Of a DNA stretch of 40,207 bases, positions 1 through 7,119 are shown piece by piece (positions within the stretch are counted from its first letter, which is position 1; every line of letters begins with the position of its first letter). A program made the translations under genes and the position numbers. Source of the stretch: Neolewinella aurantiaca (lineage in GTDB: Bacteria > Bacteroidota > Bacteroidia > Chitinophagales > Saprospiraceae); assembly GCF_008014675.1 (NCBI RefSeq), contig NZ_VOXD01000005.1, forward strand, positions 137,721 to 177,927. Reading direction: 5' to 3'. The notes under the pieces are model-generated. The model was given only the letters and a program-made list of their open reading frames with translations, ran no database searches and had not been told where the DNA came from.

Positions 1-392
1 GCGCGGGGAGGACCGAGAAGTGTAGTGCTTGCAGACAATTAATTCGCAATAAGTTTTGCCCTTGCCCACAGTGTGGGCTTGCTCCCTTCTCCTTCGGAGA
101 AGGGCTGGGGATGAGGTTACGAGCGGTAGCGAGCAAAGCTGTTCAGCCACCCCCATAACTTCACATCCACAGACGGAATACCTTAGCACTACACCCCTCG
201 TTACGATAGACGCCCCTCCGGGTCTGAGGGCTAACGGTTTGCCAGCATCAACACCACGTTATCATGGTTACTCGCTGAGCGGGCGGCTGGCACGGGGCCC
301 GAGGGGTTACAGCGGACCTCCGGCCCGCACTACACCCCTCGTTACGGCAGACGACCCTCCGGGTCTGGGTGGGGATTATGGATATTCTCCCT
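1..392. repeat. Non-coding hairpin-rich repeat region
   Basis: No convincing gene is present; the open frame across it is made of repeat sequence. Two tight hairpins lie side by side: GCCCACA-G-TGTGGGC at 64-78 and CCCTTCTCC-TTC-GGAGAAGGG at 84-104. Two diverged units, at 194-223 and 335-364, read CCCCTCGTTACG, then a purine-rich link, then CCTCCGGGT. Their reverse complement matches the repeat around the transposase at 10.3-11.7 kb (CGGAGG, CGTCT, CGTAACGAGGGG). An ACCTCCGGCCC arm is at 315-325. I read this as an old, decayed patch of the RAYT-linked repeat family. Confidence 0.6.
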
Positions 393-2039
393 TTACACGG
401 GGTCCAGGCGGAACACTACAAATATCTCCGAAGCTCCTACTCGTTTGGCAACGGTAAATACATGCCTTGATTCATCCGCCCTTTCGATAAAGGTTTCTTG
501 GTTGATCTCTTCGCTTCCGTAGAAATACGACTTATTGACAACGATGTTTTTGTTTACTCCAGCTTGATTAGCTCCGTCTATCGCCCCCCTTATGGATGAG
601 TTGTTGGAGATACTGTAGGTACTCGTGCTAACATTAAAGCCAACCTTAGTTTCTGGAGTTAGCCCCAATTGGCAATTAACTTCTTCGCTACGTGGCAAAC
701 TCGTCAAATTGTTTGCGCTGTAAAGTCCCTTATCTTCAGCAAAAACAGGTATCCACTCGCCATTGATATTGAGGAATATGTCCTCGTCCGGAGCTTCGTC
801 GGGTACGGGTGCCGGACGAAAAATGGCGCTTCCAGTACCTCCGTTTGCGCTTTTAACGAATTGGAAATGGCGTGGTTGAAGTGAGAAATAATCGTTGGTG
901 AGCGCAACGCCACTAACATGGCTCGTCGATGAAGTGGGAGCAAAAGTGTACGTCCCCTCCGGCTCGCTGCAACTCTGGTAAACCAGCAGGTCCTTATCGA
1001 AGTAGTCTTTGAGGTAGGGGCGTATTTTGGCGACTTCTGCGGGGGTGGGCAGGCGCTTGAAGTAGAGATTCAGCTCCATCGCTTCGTTCTTCGACCAGGT
1101 ACCGCTGAGTGATTCTCCTTCCATGTTCTCTACCCCGTCACCTTTCACACAGGCGAAAGCGAGGAAACCAAGGAAAACGATGGCCGCAACGGCTGATAAT
1201 GACCTGACGACACTTCCCGGACTAAAGCCCATCATTCTTATCCGTTGCTTCAGGCCTTTTGCGGCAAATTGAGGCAGTAAGCTTGTTTTGAAGTCGGTCC
1301 CCTGCTGGTGAGCGACGAGGCTGAGTTGGTAAGCTCGCCGGTTGTAGCCCGCCCGGAGGACGGCCGCATCGGCCAGGTATTCCAGGTTGAGTTGTACCTG
1401 ATCACGCAGCCACCATGCCAGCGGATGAAACCAAAAGATAGCCCGCAGAGATTCGGCAAGCAGCGCATCCGCAGTATGCAATTGTTCGGCGTGGGCACGC
1501 TCGTGGGCGATGATCACCGGGGCATCAACCGAATCATAGACCGCCTGGCTCAGGTAAACGGTCCGGCCAAAAGTGAAAGCCTCTCCCCTACCCGCCAGGA
1601 TGCGGATATCTACTTCGCCCGTAGACTGGCTTTTGCGCCGGATGCGTCGCAACCGGATCAGACCAAAAACGATTTTCCCGAGAAACAGTAAAGCCCCCAG
1701 CAGGTAAGCAATGGTTATCAGCTGAACCGGACTGAAACCGGACGCTGCACCTGCGGCCGCGCCCGAAAACTCCTCCGCAGGAACATTCGTAGCAACCGTT
1801 GCATCCACCGCAATTTCGTAGGTGACCCAGCCCTCTACCACCTGCTCCGGCGACGCGCCTGAAGACAACACCGCAGGAAACGAGGGGGCAGGTAACAGCG
1901 GCAATACAACCGCTCCTAAAATGCCCAACAGTAACACCCGTCGGCGCAGCGCTAACGGTGGAGATTGCAGCAAAAACACGTAGTAGCCAGCGGCGAATAC
2001 GAAGAGGAGGACGGAAGACGTGAATAAGTAAGTCATCAT
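393..2039 (-). CDS. M56 family (BlaR1-like) membrane metallopeptidase, second copy
   Basis: Predicted inner-membrane zinc protease and sensor of the BlaR1/MecR1 (M56) family. Family members relay an envelope signal by proteolysis that relieves BlaI-type repression. The 548 residues begin with hydrophobic segments near 4-24 and 34-50, with another at 105-130. The zinc site is clear: HERAH at 179-183, FWFHPLAWWL just after it, and LNLEYLAD with the probable third ligand Glu220. A last membrane helix at about 279-297 precedes an extracytoplasmic domain of about 245 residues. That domain is not the penicillin-binding domain of classical BlaR1. It shares an LYFKRLPTPAEVAKIR segment and a VNCQLGL segment with the upstream paralogue. 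The gene follows that paralogue by 46 bp, probably in one operon with blaI. A C9 tract lies just upstream of the start. The signal sensed is unknown. Confidence 0.88.
   Translation of the reverse strand: MMTYLFTSSVLLFVFAAGYYVFLLQSPPLALRRRVLLLGILGAVVLPLLPAPSFPAVLSSGASPEQVVEGWVTYEIAVDATVATNVPAEEFSGAAAGAASGFSPVQLITIAYLLGALLFLGKIVFGLIRLRRIRRKSQSTGEVDIRILAGRGEAFTFGRTVYLSQAVYDSVDAPVIIAHERAHAEQLHTADALLAESLRAIFWFHPLAWWLRDQVQLNLEYLADAAVLRAGYNRRAYQLSLVAHQQGTDFKTSLLPQFAAKGLKQRIRMMGFSPGSVVRSLSAVAAIVFLGFLAFACVKGDGVENMEGESLSGTWSKNEAMELNLYFKRLPTPAEVAKIRPYLKDYFDKDLLVYQSCSEPEGTYTFAPTSSTSHVSGVALTNDYFSLQPRHFQFVKSANGGTGSAIFRPAPVPDEAPDEDIFLNINGEWIPVFAEDKGLYSANNLTSLPRSEEVNCQLGLTPETKVGFNVSTSTYSISNNSSIRGAIDGANQAGVNKNIVVNKSYFYGSEEINQETFIERADESRHVFTVAKRVGASEIFVVFRLDPV
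1746..1763 (+). repeat. Dispersed 18-bp repeat, copy 1
   Basis: TGCACCTGCGGCCGCGCC, the consensus. It lies in the M56 gene, coding GAAAGA on the other strand in an Ala/Gly linker. Confidence 0.75.
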
Positions 2040-2042
2040 TAA

Positions 2043-2051
2043 GGGGGGGGG
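2043..2051 (-). promoter_or_regulatory. C9 homopolymer in the translation-initiation region of the M56 gene
   Basis: Nine consecutive G on the plus strand are nine C on the coding strand. They end 3 bp before the tandem ATG ATG start codons of the downstream M56 gene. The tract occupies the position of a ribosome-binding site, between two genes 46 bp apart. A run of this length is prone to slippage. The sequence does not show whether length variation changes expression. Confidence 0.45.
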
Positions 2052-2085
2052 TATTTTAGGGTTTTAGGTGTTATTTCACTCTAAT

Positions 2086-4050
2086 TTATTCAACTGTTGT
2101 TACGAACCAACTCAGTTCGTCAATGGCCTGAACGATGATGTCGCCGTTGGGGTTATTCCTATCATAACCAACCTGTACATCGGCATATTCGAATTTCCGG
2201 TCGAGGACCTCCGCTGCAGTGCTCAGCTCGTCGTTCAGGTAGTAAAGAATTTTTCTTCCTTCCGGCAGGTGCATGCGCTCAAACCACGCCCGGCTGCTTC
2301 CCGTATAGCCGTAGCGTACGTTGCGGGTTTGCCCCCACTGATTCCCGGACATACCGAGCAGACAATTCATCCGTTCATTGGCCGGTAGAAGGGCCGGACC
2401 ACTTGCGGCTTCCACCTCAGCCCAGGTTGCGAAGTAACTTTGGCTCCAGGTCGGAACCGGGCGGTCGTTGATTTTCACCATGATGGGATCAACTTCATTG
2501 GAACTCCCATACGTGTTCACCTGCCCTTCAGGGTAATCACGAAGTGTCCTCCGTTCTCCGTTGATAAAAACGGCGATTTCTTCGTCGGCAATATCCTCGC
2601 GGTAATCGTCTAATCTAACAAGCCGGTCTGCGCTACGCTCATCCAACTCCTTTGAATAGGCATTAGCTGAATCACTGCTCATAAACATTCTTCCGTGCCG
2701 GCCAAATGGGTCTTCTTCGTCCAAGACTGTAGTTTTCACCATTGGTCTGAAATAGCCCGCCGATACGTGCGGAGCACCATCTGTACCGCCCAGATCGTGC
2801 GGCTCCAGTTTGAACACGTTCTGGTACTCCATCAGGTCACCTTCCTTCAGGTAAAATGGCATTCTCGCCTCGAGGTTCAGCCAGTGGCTCAGCTGCAGGA
2901 CGAACTCGCCCTCTTCCGCATCACAGGGGTGGTAGAGGCTAAAACGGGTATTATCGAGCGCGCCCAACATTTGACGAATCTGAGCAAACTCGTAAGGCGT
3001 TGGCAGCCGACGAAAATAGAGCTCGAAGGATTCAATCCCGGACCTGTTCCGCTGCAAAAAAGACTCTTGCACGTCCTCCATCGACGGAGCAGCGAAAGTT
3101 GTTTCCCGGGGCAAAACGGTTGAGATGTCAGGCGGAGACGATTTCCCATTCACCACCACCATTGCTACGCCCAACCAGAAAGTCAGCGCTACGGCGGCCA
3201 GAATCCCGATCACCCGGTACTCCGGCAGGCCGGTCATTCGGGTAATACGACTCTTGAGGCTGGGCTCAGAGAAAGGCAACGCCAGCGCAAGGCCCTGAGC
3301 GGCAACGCTCTGCCGTACAAGGGCCAGTTGGTAATTTCTCCGGTCAGCACCCTGTTTTACCACGGCCTTATCGACCAGGTATTCCAGATTGGCCCGCATT
3401 TTGGTGCGTAGCCACCAGGCTACCGGATGGAACCAGAACAGACAAAGGAAGACCTCGGCCAGCATGATGTCTACCGAATGCAGCTGCCGCGCATGAACGC
3501 GCTCGTGCGTGAGGATGTGGTCAAAATCCGGATCATCGGGGACGTCCTGGCTGAAGTAAACCGAGCGACCAAAAGTGAAGGCCTGACCGGGCGACGCACC
3601 GGGGTGCAGCAAACGGTACCCGGCACGATGTTTGAGGCGCGAACGCAGGTGCAGGGAAAGTAGAAAGAGCATACGCCCGCTCAGCAACACCAGCATCAGG
3701 CCTACCCCGCCGAAGTACACCAGGGAACTGGTTTGTGCTTTGTGAATCGGCTTTTCGGTCAGAGCCTGAGCTTCAACCGGCTCAATCTCTGCCGTTGTCC
3801 GCTCCACTACCGGAGCGATAACTTCTGACGGAGAGGAGCGCAACTCAACGTATTCGATCGTTCCCTGCAGGCTCTGCGTAATTGCCGGGGCGGGACTCTC
3901 GAACGAAACGAAGGGCAGCGCACAAACGGCCACCATTACTGCTACCAGCAAAAAACGGTTCAGCGCGTAACGCTCGGAGTATTTGAGCAGCGCAGCGTAG
4001 GCTGGCCACAGCAAAAGAAGGAAAACGGAGGCGATTAATAAGGTAGACAT
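2086..4050 (-). CDS. M56 family (BlaR1-like) membrane metallopeptidase, first copy
   Basis: Predicted inner-membrane zinc protease/sensor of the M56 family, 654 residues, paralogous to the next gene. Hydrophobic segments lie at about 4-22, 32-50 and 110-134. The active site is HERVH at 182-186, followed by FWFHPVAWWL and NLEYLVDKAV with the probable third ligand Glu223. A final helix at about 280-300 leads into an extracytoplasmic domain of about 350 residues. That part contains LYFRRLPTPYEFAQIR and a MNCLLGM segment, both mirrored in the second copy, plus acidic insertions absent there. I see no SxxK transpeptidase-type motif, so this is not a typical beta-lactam sensor. It starts 105 bp downstream of blaI. 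The expected role is signal-dependent inactivation of the neighbouring BlaI repressor; the ligand cannot be read from the sequence. Confidence 0.9.
   Translation of the reverse strand: MSTLLIASVFLLLLWPAYAALLKYSERYALNRFLLVAVMVAVCALPFVSFESPAPAITQSLQGTIEYVELRSSPSEVIAPVVERTTAEIEPVEAQALTEKPIHKAQTSSLVYFGGVGLMLVLLSGRMLFLLSLHLRSRLKHRAGYRLLHPGASPGQAFTFGRSVYFSQDVPDDPDFDHILTHERVHARQLHSVDIMLAEVFLCLFWFHPVAWWLRTKMRANLEYLVDKAVVKQGADRRNYQLALVRQSVAAQGLALALPFSEPSLKSRITRMTGLPEYRVIGILAAVALTFWLGVAMVVVNGKSSPPDISTVLPRETTFAAPSMEDVQESFLQRNRSGIESFELYFRRLPTPYEFAQIRQMLGALDNTRFSLYHPCDAEEGEFVLQLSHWLNLEARMPFYLKEGDLMEYQNVFKLEPHDLGGTDGAPHVSAGYFRPMVKTTVLDEEDPFGRHGRMFMSSDSANAYSKELDERSADRLVRLDDYREDIADEEIAVFINGERRTLRDYPEGQVNTYGSSNEVDPIMVKINDRPVPTWSQSYFATWAEVEAASGPALLPANERMNCLLGMSGNQWGQTRNVRYGYTGSSRAWFERMHLPEGRKILYYLNDELSTAAEVLDRKFEYADVQVGYDRNNPNGDIIVQAIDELSWFVTTVE
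3636..3653 (-). repeat. Dispersed 18-bp repeat, copy 2
   Basis: TGCACCTGCGTTCGCGCC on the minus strand, inside the first M56 gene in a different reading frame (LHLRSRL). Confidence 0.65.
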
Positions 4051-4155
4051 ACGGGTTTATTTAAATAGAGAATCAGGTGTTTAATACCGGTTGGGAAGGT
4101 TATGCCACGCGCCAACTGAAGCCTGAGGAACCGGAACCTCAAAGCTTCCGGGCGG

Positions 4156-4515
4156 TTACTCCTGTTCGTCGATCATCCGGAGGATGTCTTCCAGGTCCTC
4201 GCGGCTGAGTTTTTTATTCTTAGCAAAATGTGAGACCAGAGCCTTGTGGCTATCGTCGAAGAAATCAGACACGACACGCTTAAGGTCTTTGCCGAAAAAC
4301 TGCTCCTTCGGGATAGCGGGATAGTAACGGTGCGTTGAGCCAAAATCCTCAATGGCTACGTAGCCCTTGTCTTTCAGGTTGCGGACGACCGTACTCACGG
4401 TGGTATAGGCCGGTTTCTTACCGGGCATGGCTTCTATAATCTCTTTTACAAATGCCTTCTCCAGTTTAAACAGGATGCGAAGGACTTCTTCTTCTTTGCG
4501 GGTTAAGGGTTCCAT
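4156..4515 (-). CDS. blaI: BlaI/MecI/CopY family transcriptional repressor
   Basis: Winged-helix repressor of 119 residues, the usual length for the family. The N-terminus (MEPLTRKEEEVLRIL) and the recognition region (YTTVSTVVRNLKDKGYV) fit the BlaI wing-helix domain. Residues of about 75-119 form the dimerisation tail with the usual acidic/leucine pattern. It is the first gene of a run with two M56 proteases, the standard sensor-repressor module. Two palindromes of BlaI type sit directly upstream over the promoter, so autorepression is expected. The -7 hexamer region ends only 5 bp before the ATG, so the mRNA may be leaderless. Targets outside this operon are unknown; a role in beta-lactam resistance should not be assumed, since no beta-lactamase is adjacent. 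Confidence 0.93.
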   Translation of the reverse strand: MEPLTRKEEEVLRILFKLEKAFVKEIIEAMPGKKPAYTTVSTVVRNLKDKGYVAIEDFGSTHRYYPAIPKEQFFGKDLKRVVSDFFDDSHKALVSHFAKNKKLSREDLEDILRMIDEQE

Positions 4516-4520
4516 ACTAG

Positions 4521-4574
4521 CAAAGCTACGCCTAAAAAATTAGTCGCACAACTATTTTTTTAGTTACACAACTA
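4521..4574 (-). promoter_or_regulatory. Promoter with two palindromic BlaI-type operators
   Basis: Reading towards blaI there are two 14-bp near-palindromes, TAGTTGTGTAACTA (4561-4574) and TAGTTGTGCGACTA (4541-4554). Their centres are 20 bp apart, about two helical turns, so two dimers would bind the same face. A Bacteroidota -7 element TAGCTTTG lies at 4521-4528. The matching -33 TTG (4549-4551) is inside the proximal palindrome, with a 20-bp spacer. Repressor on the proximal site would cover the -33 element. Confidence 0.75.
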
Positions 4575-4698
4575 CTTTCCTAGAAACTTCGCATTCAAAA
4601 CTCACGCAAATAACAGATTTACAGCAACTTAACTCAATTACATTCATCGGCATTAAATTTTGCGCAAGCAAGCCGGAGTGTTAAACCTGAACAAGCTC

Positions 4699-5862
4699 TT
4701 AGTCAGCTTGCAATACGAAATCGGCTGGCAACGCCCAGGCGAGGCTGCGGGCTCCGATGTTGCCGGTAAAGATGAGGTGAGTATCGCCGAATATCCCGCC
4801 ATCGAGGAGAGCGCACTTATTGGCCTGTACGATCATACGTGACTGAACGGGCTGGGCTCTTTTCCATTTTGCTCTTGGCAGCGGACGCGACCTACTGTCA
4901 GCATAATACAGTATGGCAAACTCCCGATCTTTGAGGCCAACGAGGTAACTTATTCCATCCTTTCCCTTTATGAGAAATTTAGAGAGATCCGCTTCGGCAA
5001 TTACCTCCTGTCCGTTGGCTTGGTTTCTGCTCACTGAATAAGCCTGAAAGCCGTTCTCTTCCAGTTTCCCGGCCATTAAAGCCCGGGCGAAGTGCATGCC
5101 TGAACCATAGTACGCCCGGTTGCGGTTACGGATGTGCCGGCTGGTAATGGGGTTGTCTTCCTGAAAATAGAAAGTACCGAGGTAAGAAGTATAGCGGGTT
5201 TCATAATCGGATACGAAGCTGTTGAGGTCCATCCGGAGCGTGTAGCCCAGGTGGGGCAAACTGACCTTCATTATGCCTTGGCTTTTGGCCTTCAGATTGT
5301 CCGGGTTGGGGTAAGAATACTCACTGCCATCGAGGCTCCACTTTGCGTCGGAGCGGTTTTTCTTCAGCAGGCGCTTACGGATTAATTCGCTTCTCACCCG
5401 GACGGTTTTGTAGGTATAGTCCCGGTCAAAAACCAGCACTTCATCGTTCAGGATGGTGGCGCCTTCGGCCCACTCATCGGTCCCCAGCAGCAGCCGGGTG
5501 AACTCCGCGAGGGTTTCCTCGCGCAGGTTCTTCTCCGTTACTTCCACACCGGAGATGACTGCATCGCGGGGGCTGAGCAGAAGATCGCCCAGCGGGCCGG
5601 GCTTCGTCAATTCCAGGTATTTAGTTTCGTACGAGAGGTGACTTACCACCAGAGTTGCGGGCAGGCGCACACCCTTCAGGACGAAAGCCCCTTCGTCGTT
5701 GGTCGTTTCCCCGATGCTGGTACCGTCCAGATAGACCGTTGCGAAAGGAACGGGTTCTTTGGTGACCATGTCCAGTATCCGTCCCGTCAGGTTATTTTGG
5801 GCGCGGACGCAGGTGCACAATAAAAGACAAAGAGCAATGACGTTGACGTATCGTTTTGGCAT
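4699..5862 (-). CDS. Secreted protein with carboxypeptidase-like regulatory domain
   Basis: 387 residues. An N-terminal signal peptide ends near CVRAQ (about residue 22). It is followed by a CarbopepD_reg_2 beta-sandwich (about 23-105; NLTGRILDMVTKEPVPFATV, then TTNDEGAFVLKG), as seen at the front of many Bacteroidota outer-membrane and periplasmic proteins. The remaining 280 residues match no family I recognise and are not a TonB-dependent barrel. A segment rich in Tyr and Arg (about 235-260) is conserved-looking but undefined. It starts 12 bp after the stop of the upstream lipoprotein-like gene, so the two are probably cotranscribed. The signal-peptide coding sequence carries one copy of the dispersed 18-bp repeat. 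Function unknown; a cell-envelope location is the safest inference. Confidence 0.75.
   Translation of the reverse strand: MPKRYVNVIALCLLLCTCVRAQNNLTGRILDMVTKEPVPFATVYLDGTSIGETTNDEGAFVLKGVRLPATLVVSHLSYETKYLELTKPGPLGDLLLSPRDAVISGVEVTEKNLREETLAEFTRLLLGTDEWAEGATILNDEVLVFDRDYTYKTVRVRSELIRKRLLKKNRSDAKWSLDGSEYSYPNPDNLKAKSQGIMKVSLPHLGYTLRMDLNSFVSDYETRYTSYLGTFYFQEDNPITSRHIRNRNRAYYGSGMHFARALMAGKLEENGFQAYSVSRNQANGQEVIAEADLSKFLIKGKDGISYLVGLKDREFAILYYADSRSRPLPRAKWKRAQPVQSRMIVQANKCALLDGGIFGDTHLIFTGNIGARSLAWALPADFVLQAD
5800..5817 (-). repeat. Dispersed 18-bp repeat, copy 3
   Basis: TGCACCTGCGTCCGCGCC, coding CTCVRA at the signal-peptide end of the CarbopepD_reg protein. Confidence 0.65.
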
Positions 5863-5874
5863 CGGGGCTGGTGG

Positions 5875-6621
5875 TTAAAAGCCGGGGAAGTTGGGGCGAA
5901 ATGTTCCGTAGCAAGGTAAAGGACCGTAGTCAGCAATTAAGGTAGTGATATACTTGTCTTTGTAAAAAATCACTTTAGCGAAGTAAGTATCGGCTGCATT
6001 TCCCCCGTAGATATAGATGTAGATTCCGTCTCCTTCGGTATACACCTCAATTGGTTGCAGCCAACCAGCTGATTGACACATATTGGGGTTGTATAAATTA
6101 GAGAACGCGCCGCCGGGGATAGTTAATGCTCTCCCCCCAATCGTGATGGTTACTCGACTCAGGCGTTGTGGCAAGTACTCACGGCTCCAGTATTCAGCGC
6201 CATAGGGAATCATACTGTCGATGGAAAGAACGGTAGACTTGCTCCTCCGTACAATGGTGTGCTGGTTCGTATCCAACCGGGAAGTCTCAAACGATAATGT
6301 AATCGGGCGTCCGTCATCGAGGCGGTCTTCCACTTCTACCAGATTGTTCAGGCAGTTTGTGACCTTCAGCTTTCGCATCAGAGCCCGATCAGTGAGGTAC
6401 TTCTTATAAGTGGTATCCGGCAGGATTCGATTGATCACGTAATCCAGGAAAGTTGGCTCGCCGTAATCACAACCATCCGGGTAGTTGTCCCCGTATTTCG
6501 AAGCGAGCGATGTCAGGTGATCCGGTTGAGGACTGGGTTGACTACAACTATCCGCAGAAAAGCAGAAGACTAACGCCAGTATATACATACGTGATAATGT
6601 GAGCATAGCAAAACGGATCAT
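5875..6621 (-). CDS. Hypothetical exported protein
   Basis: About 248 residues from the first ATG (6619-6621). A GTG at 6657 would add 12 residues but overlaps an 18-bp repeat. ATGs at 6606 and 6588 are equally possible. The start of the mature part is hydrophobic (MYILALVFCFSADSC), so it is exported; the Cys may be a weak lipobox. Beyond that I see a beta-rich protein with an unusual YIYIYGG run and several cysteines (CDYG, TNCLNN, MCQSAG, PCYG), and no known motif. It sits 12 bp upstream of the CarbopepD_reg gene on the same strand and 55 bp downstream of the small membrane-protein gene. Function not recognised. Confidence 0.6.
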   Translation of the reverse strand: MIRFAMLTLSRMYILALVFCFSADSCSQPSPQPDHLTSLASKYGDNYPDGCDYGEPTFLDYVINRILPDTTYKKYLTDRALMRKLKVTNCLNNLVEVEDRLDDGRPITLSFETSRLDTNQHTIVRRSKSTVLSIDSMIPYGAEYWSREYLPQRLSRVTITIGGRALTIPGGAFSNLYNPNMCQSAGWLQPIEVYTEGDGIYIYIYGGNAADTYFAKVIFYKDKYITTLIADYGPLPCYGTFRPNFPGF

Positions 6622-6652
6622 GAGAGCGGAGACTTTGACTGCAACCGCGTTT

Positions 6653-6670
6653 TGCACCTGCGGCTGCGCC
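6653..6670 (+). repeat. Dispersed 18-bp repeat, copy 4
   Basis: TGCACCTGCGGCTGCGCC, in the gap between two minus-strand hypothetical genes. It overlaps a GTG that might otherwise be taken as a start. Confidence 0.65.
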
Positions 6671-6676
6671 AGAAAA

Positions 6677-6934
6677 TCACAAAAACAGGTAGACCGTATA
6701 ACCGATTGCGGCGCAAGCAGCCAGCGGGAAGGTGACGATCGTCAGCCACCCAAAAACGACCATCGAGCTGAGGGTCTCCCCCCACTCTACTCCGTTTCTG
6801 ACGCAAGGGTCGGTGCCTGCCTCATTGATGTTGCAGCCCAGCAAGTTACCGAGCAGGAACCCGAGCATCGCAACGAGGGCCGGGCCGGCACCGATCAGGA
6901 AAAGGACAGCATAAATAATGATGGTGGTGTACAT
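6677..6934 (-). CDS. Small two-helix membrane protein with GCNxNEAG...PC motif
   Basis: 85 residues from the ATG at 6932-6934; a longer upstream frame begins in a stretch with no protein character. Two membrane helices (about 5-30 and 55-83) flank a short loop, GCNINEAGTDPC, with Cys34 and Cys44 probably forming a disulphide outside the cytoplasm. From memory, a similar Cys-x-x-(D/N)-E-G-x-x-x-P-C loop followed by GW-L-T-x-P occurs in small uncharacterised membrane proteins of Proteobacteria, so this is likely a real, widespread but undescribed family. It is followed at 55 bp by a hypothetical exported protein on the same strand. No function is assigned. Confidence 0.6.
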   Translation of the reverse strand: MYTTIIIYAVLFLIGAGPALVAMLGFLLGNLLGCNINEAGTDPCVRNGVEWGETLSSMVVFGWLTIVTFPLAACAAIGYTVYLFL

Positions 6935-7009
6935 CCGGTAGTTTTGCTTTTCGCTAAGGCAAAGAAAGATCGGGTAACAGGTTAAGGGCAATCTCCCCGC
7001 AAATAAAAA

Positions 7010-7073
7010 GCATTCAACGTTCAACGTTCTAACCGCCATTACTAAGGTGGTAAAAACGTTGATCGTTGAATGC
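7010..7073 (-). terminator. Long inverted repeat, likely terminator of the BNR gene
   Basis: Arms GCATTCAACGTTCAACGTT (7010-7028) and AACGTTGATCGTTGAATGC (7055-7073) pair at 18 of 19 positions. The 26-nt loop can itself fold (ACCGCC with GGTGGT). On the minus strand the arm is followed by CTTTTTATTT, a U-tract. It lies 47 bp past the stop of the large BNR gene. The arm is an internal direct repeat (ACGTTGA twice), unusual for a terminator, so a repeat-derived origin is possible. Confidence 0.6.
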
Positions 7074-7119
7074 GCTCAGGCTTATAAGAATCTACGTCGG
7101 CAGGCCGACTGACTAAGCT

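Noticed and set aside
56..457. Open frame of 133 residues at the window start
   Set aside because: It runs through hairpins and decayed repeat units, has Pro/Gly/Arg-rich low-complexity content and overlaps the end of the M56 gene.
1746..1763. The 18-bp repeat as a restriction-site artefact (it contains CACCTGC and GCGGCCGC)
   Set aside because: The conserved part extends beyond any one site and the GCGGCCGC part is variable between copies, so a cloning or adapter origin does not explain it.
4156..5862. BlaI module as a beta-lactam resistance operon
   Set aside because: No beta-lactamase or penicillin-binding protein gene lies nearby and the M56 proteins lack a penicillin-binding domain; only the regulatory module is supported.
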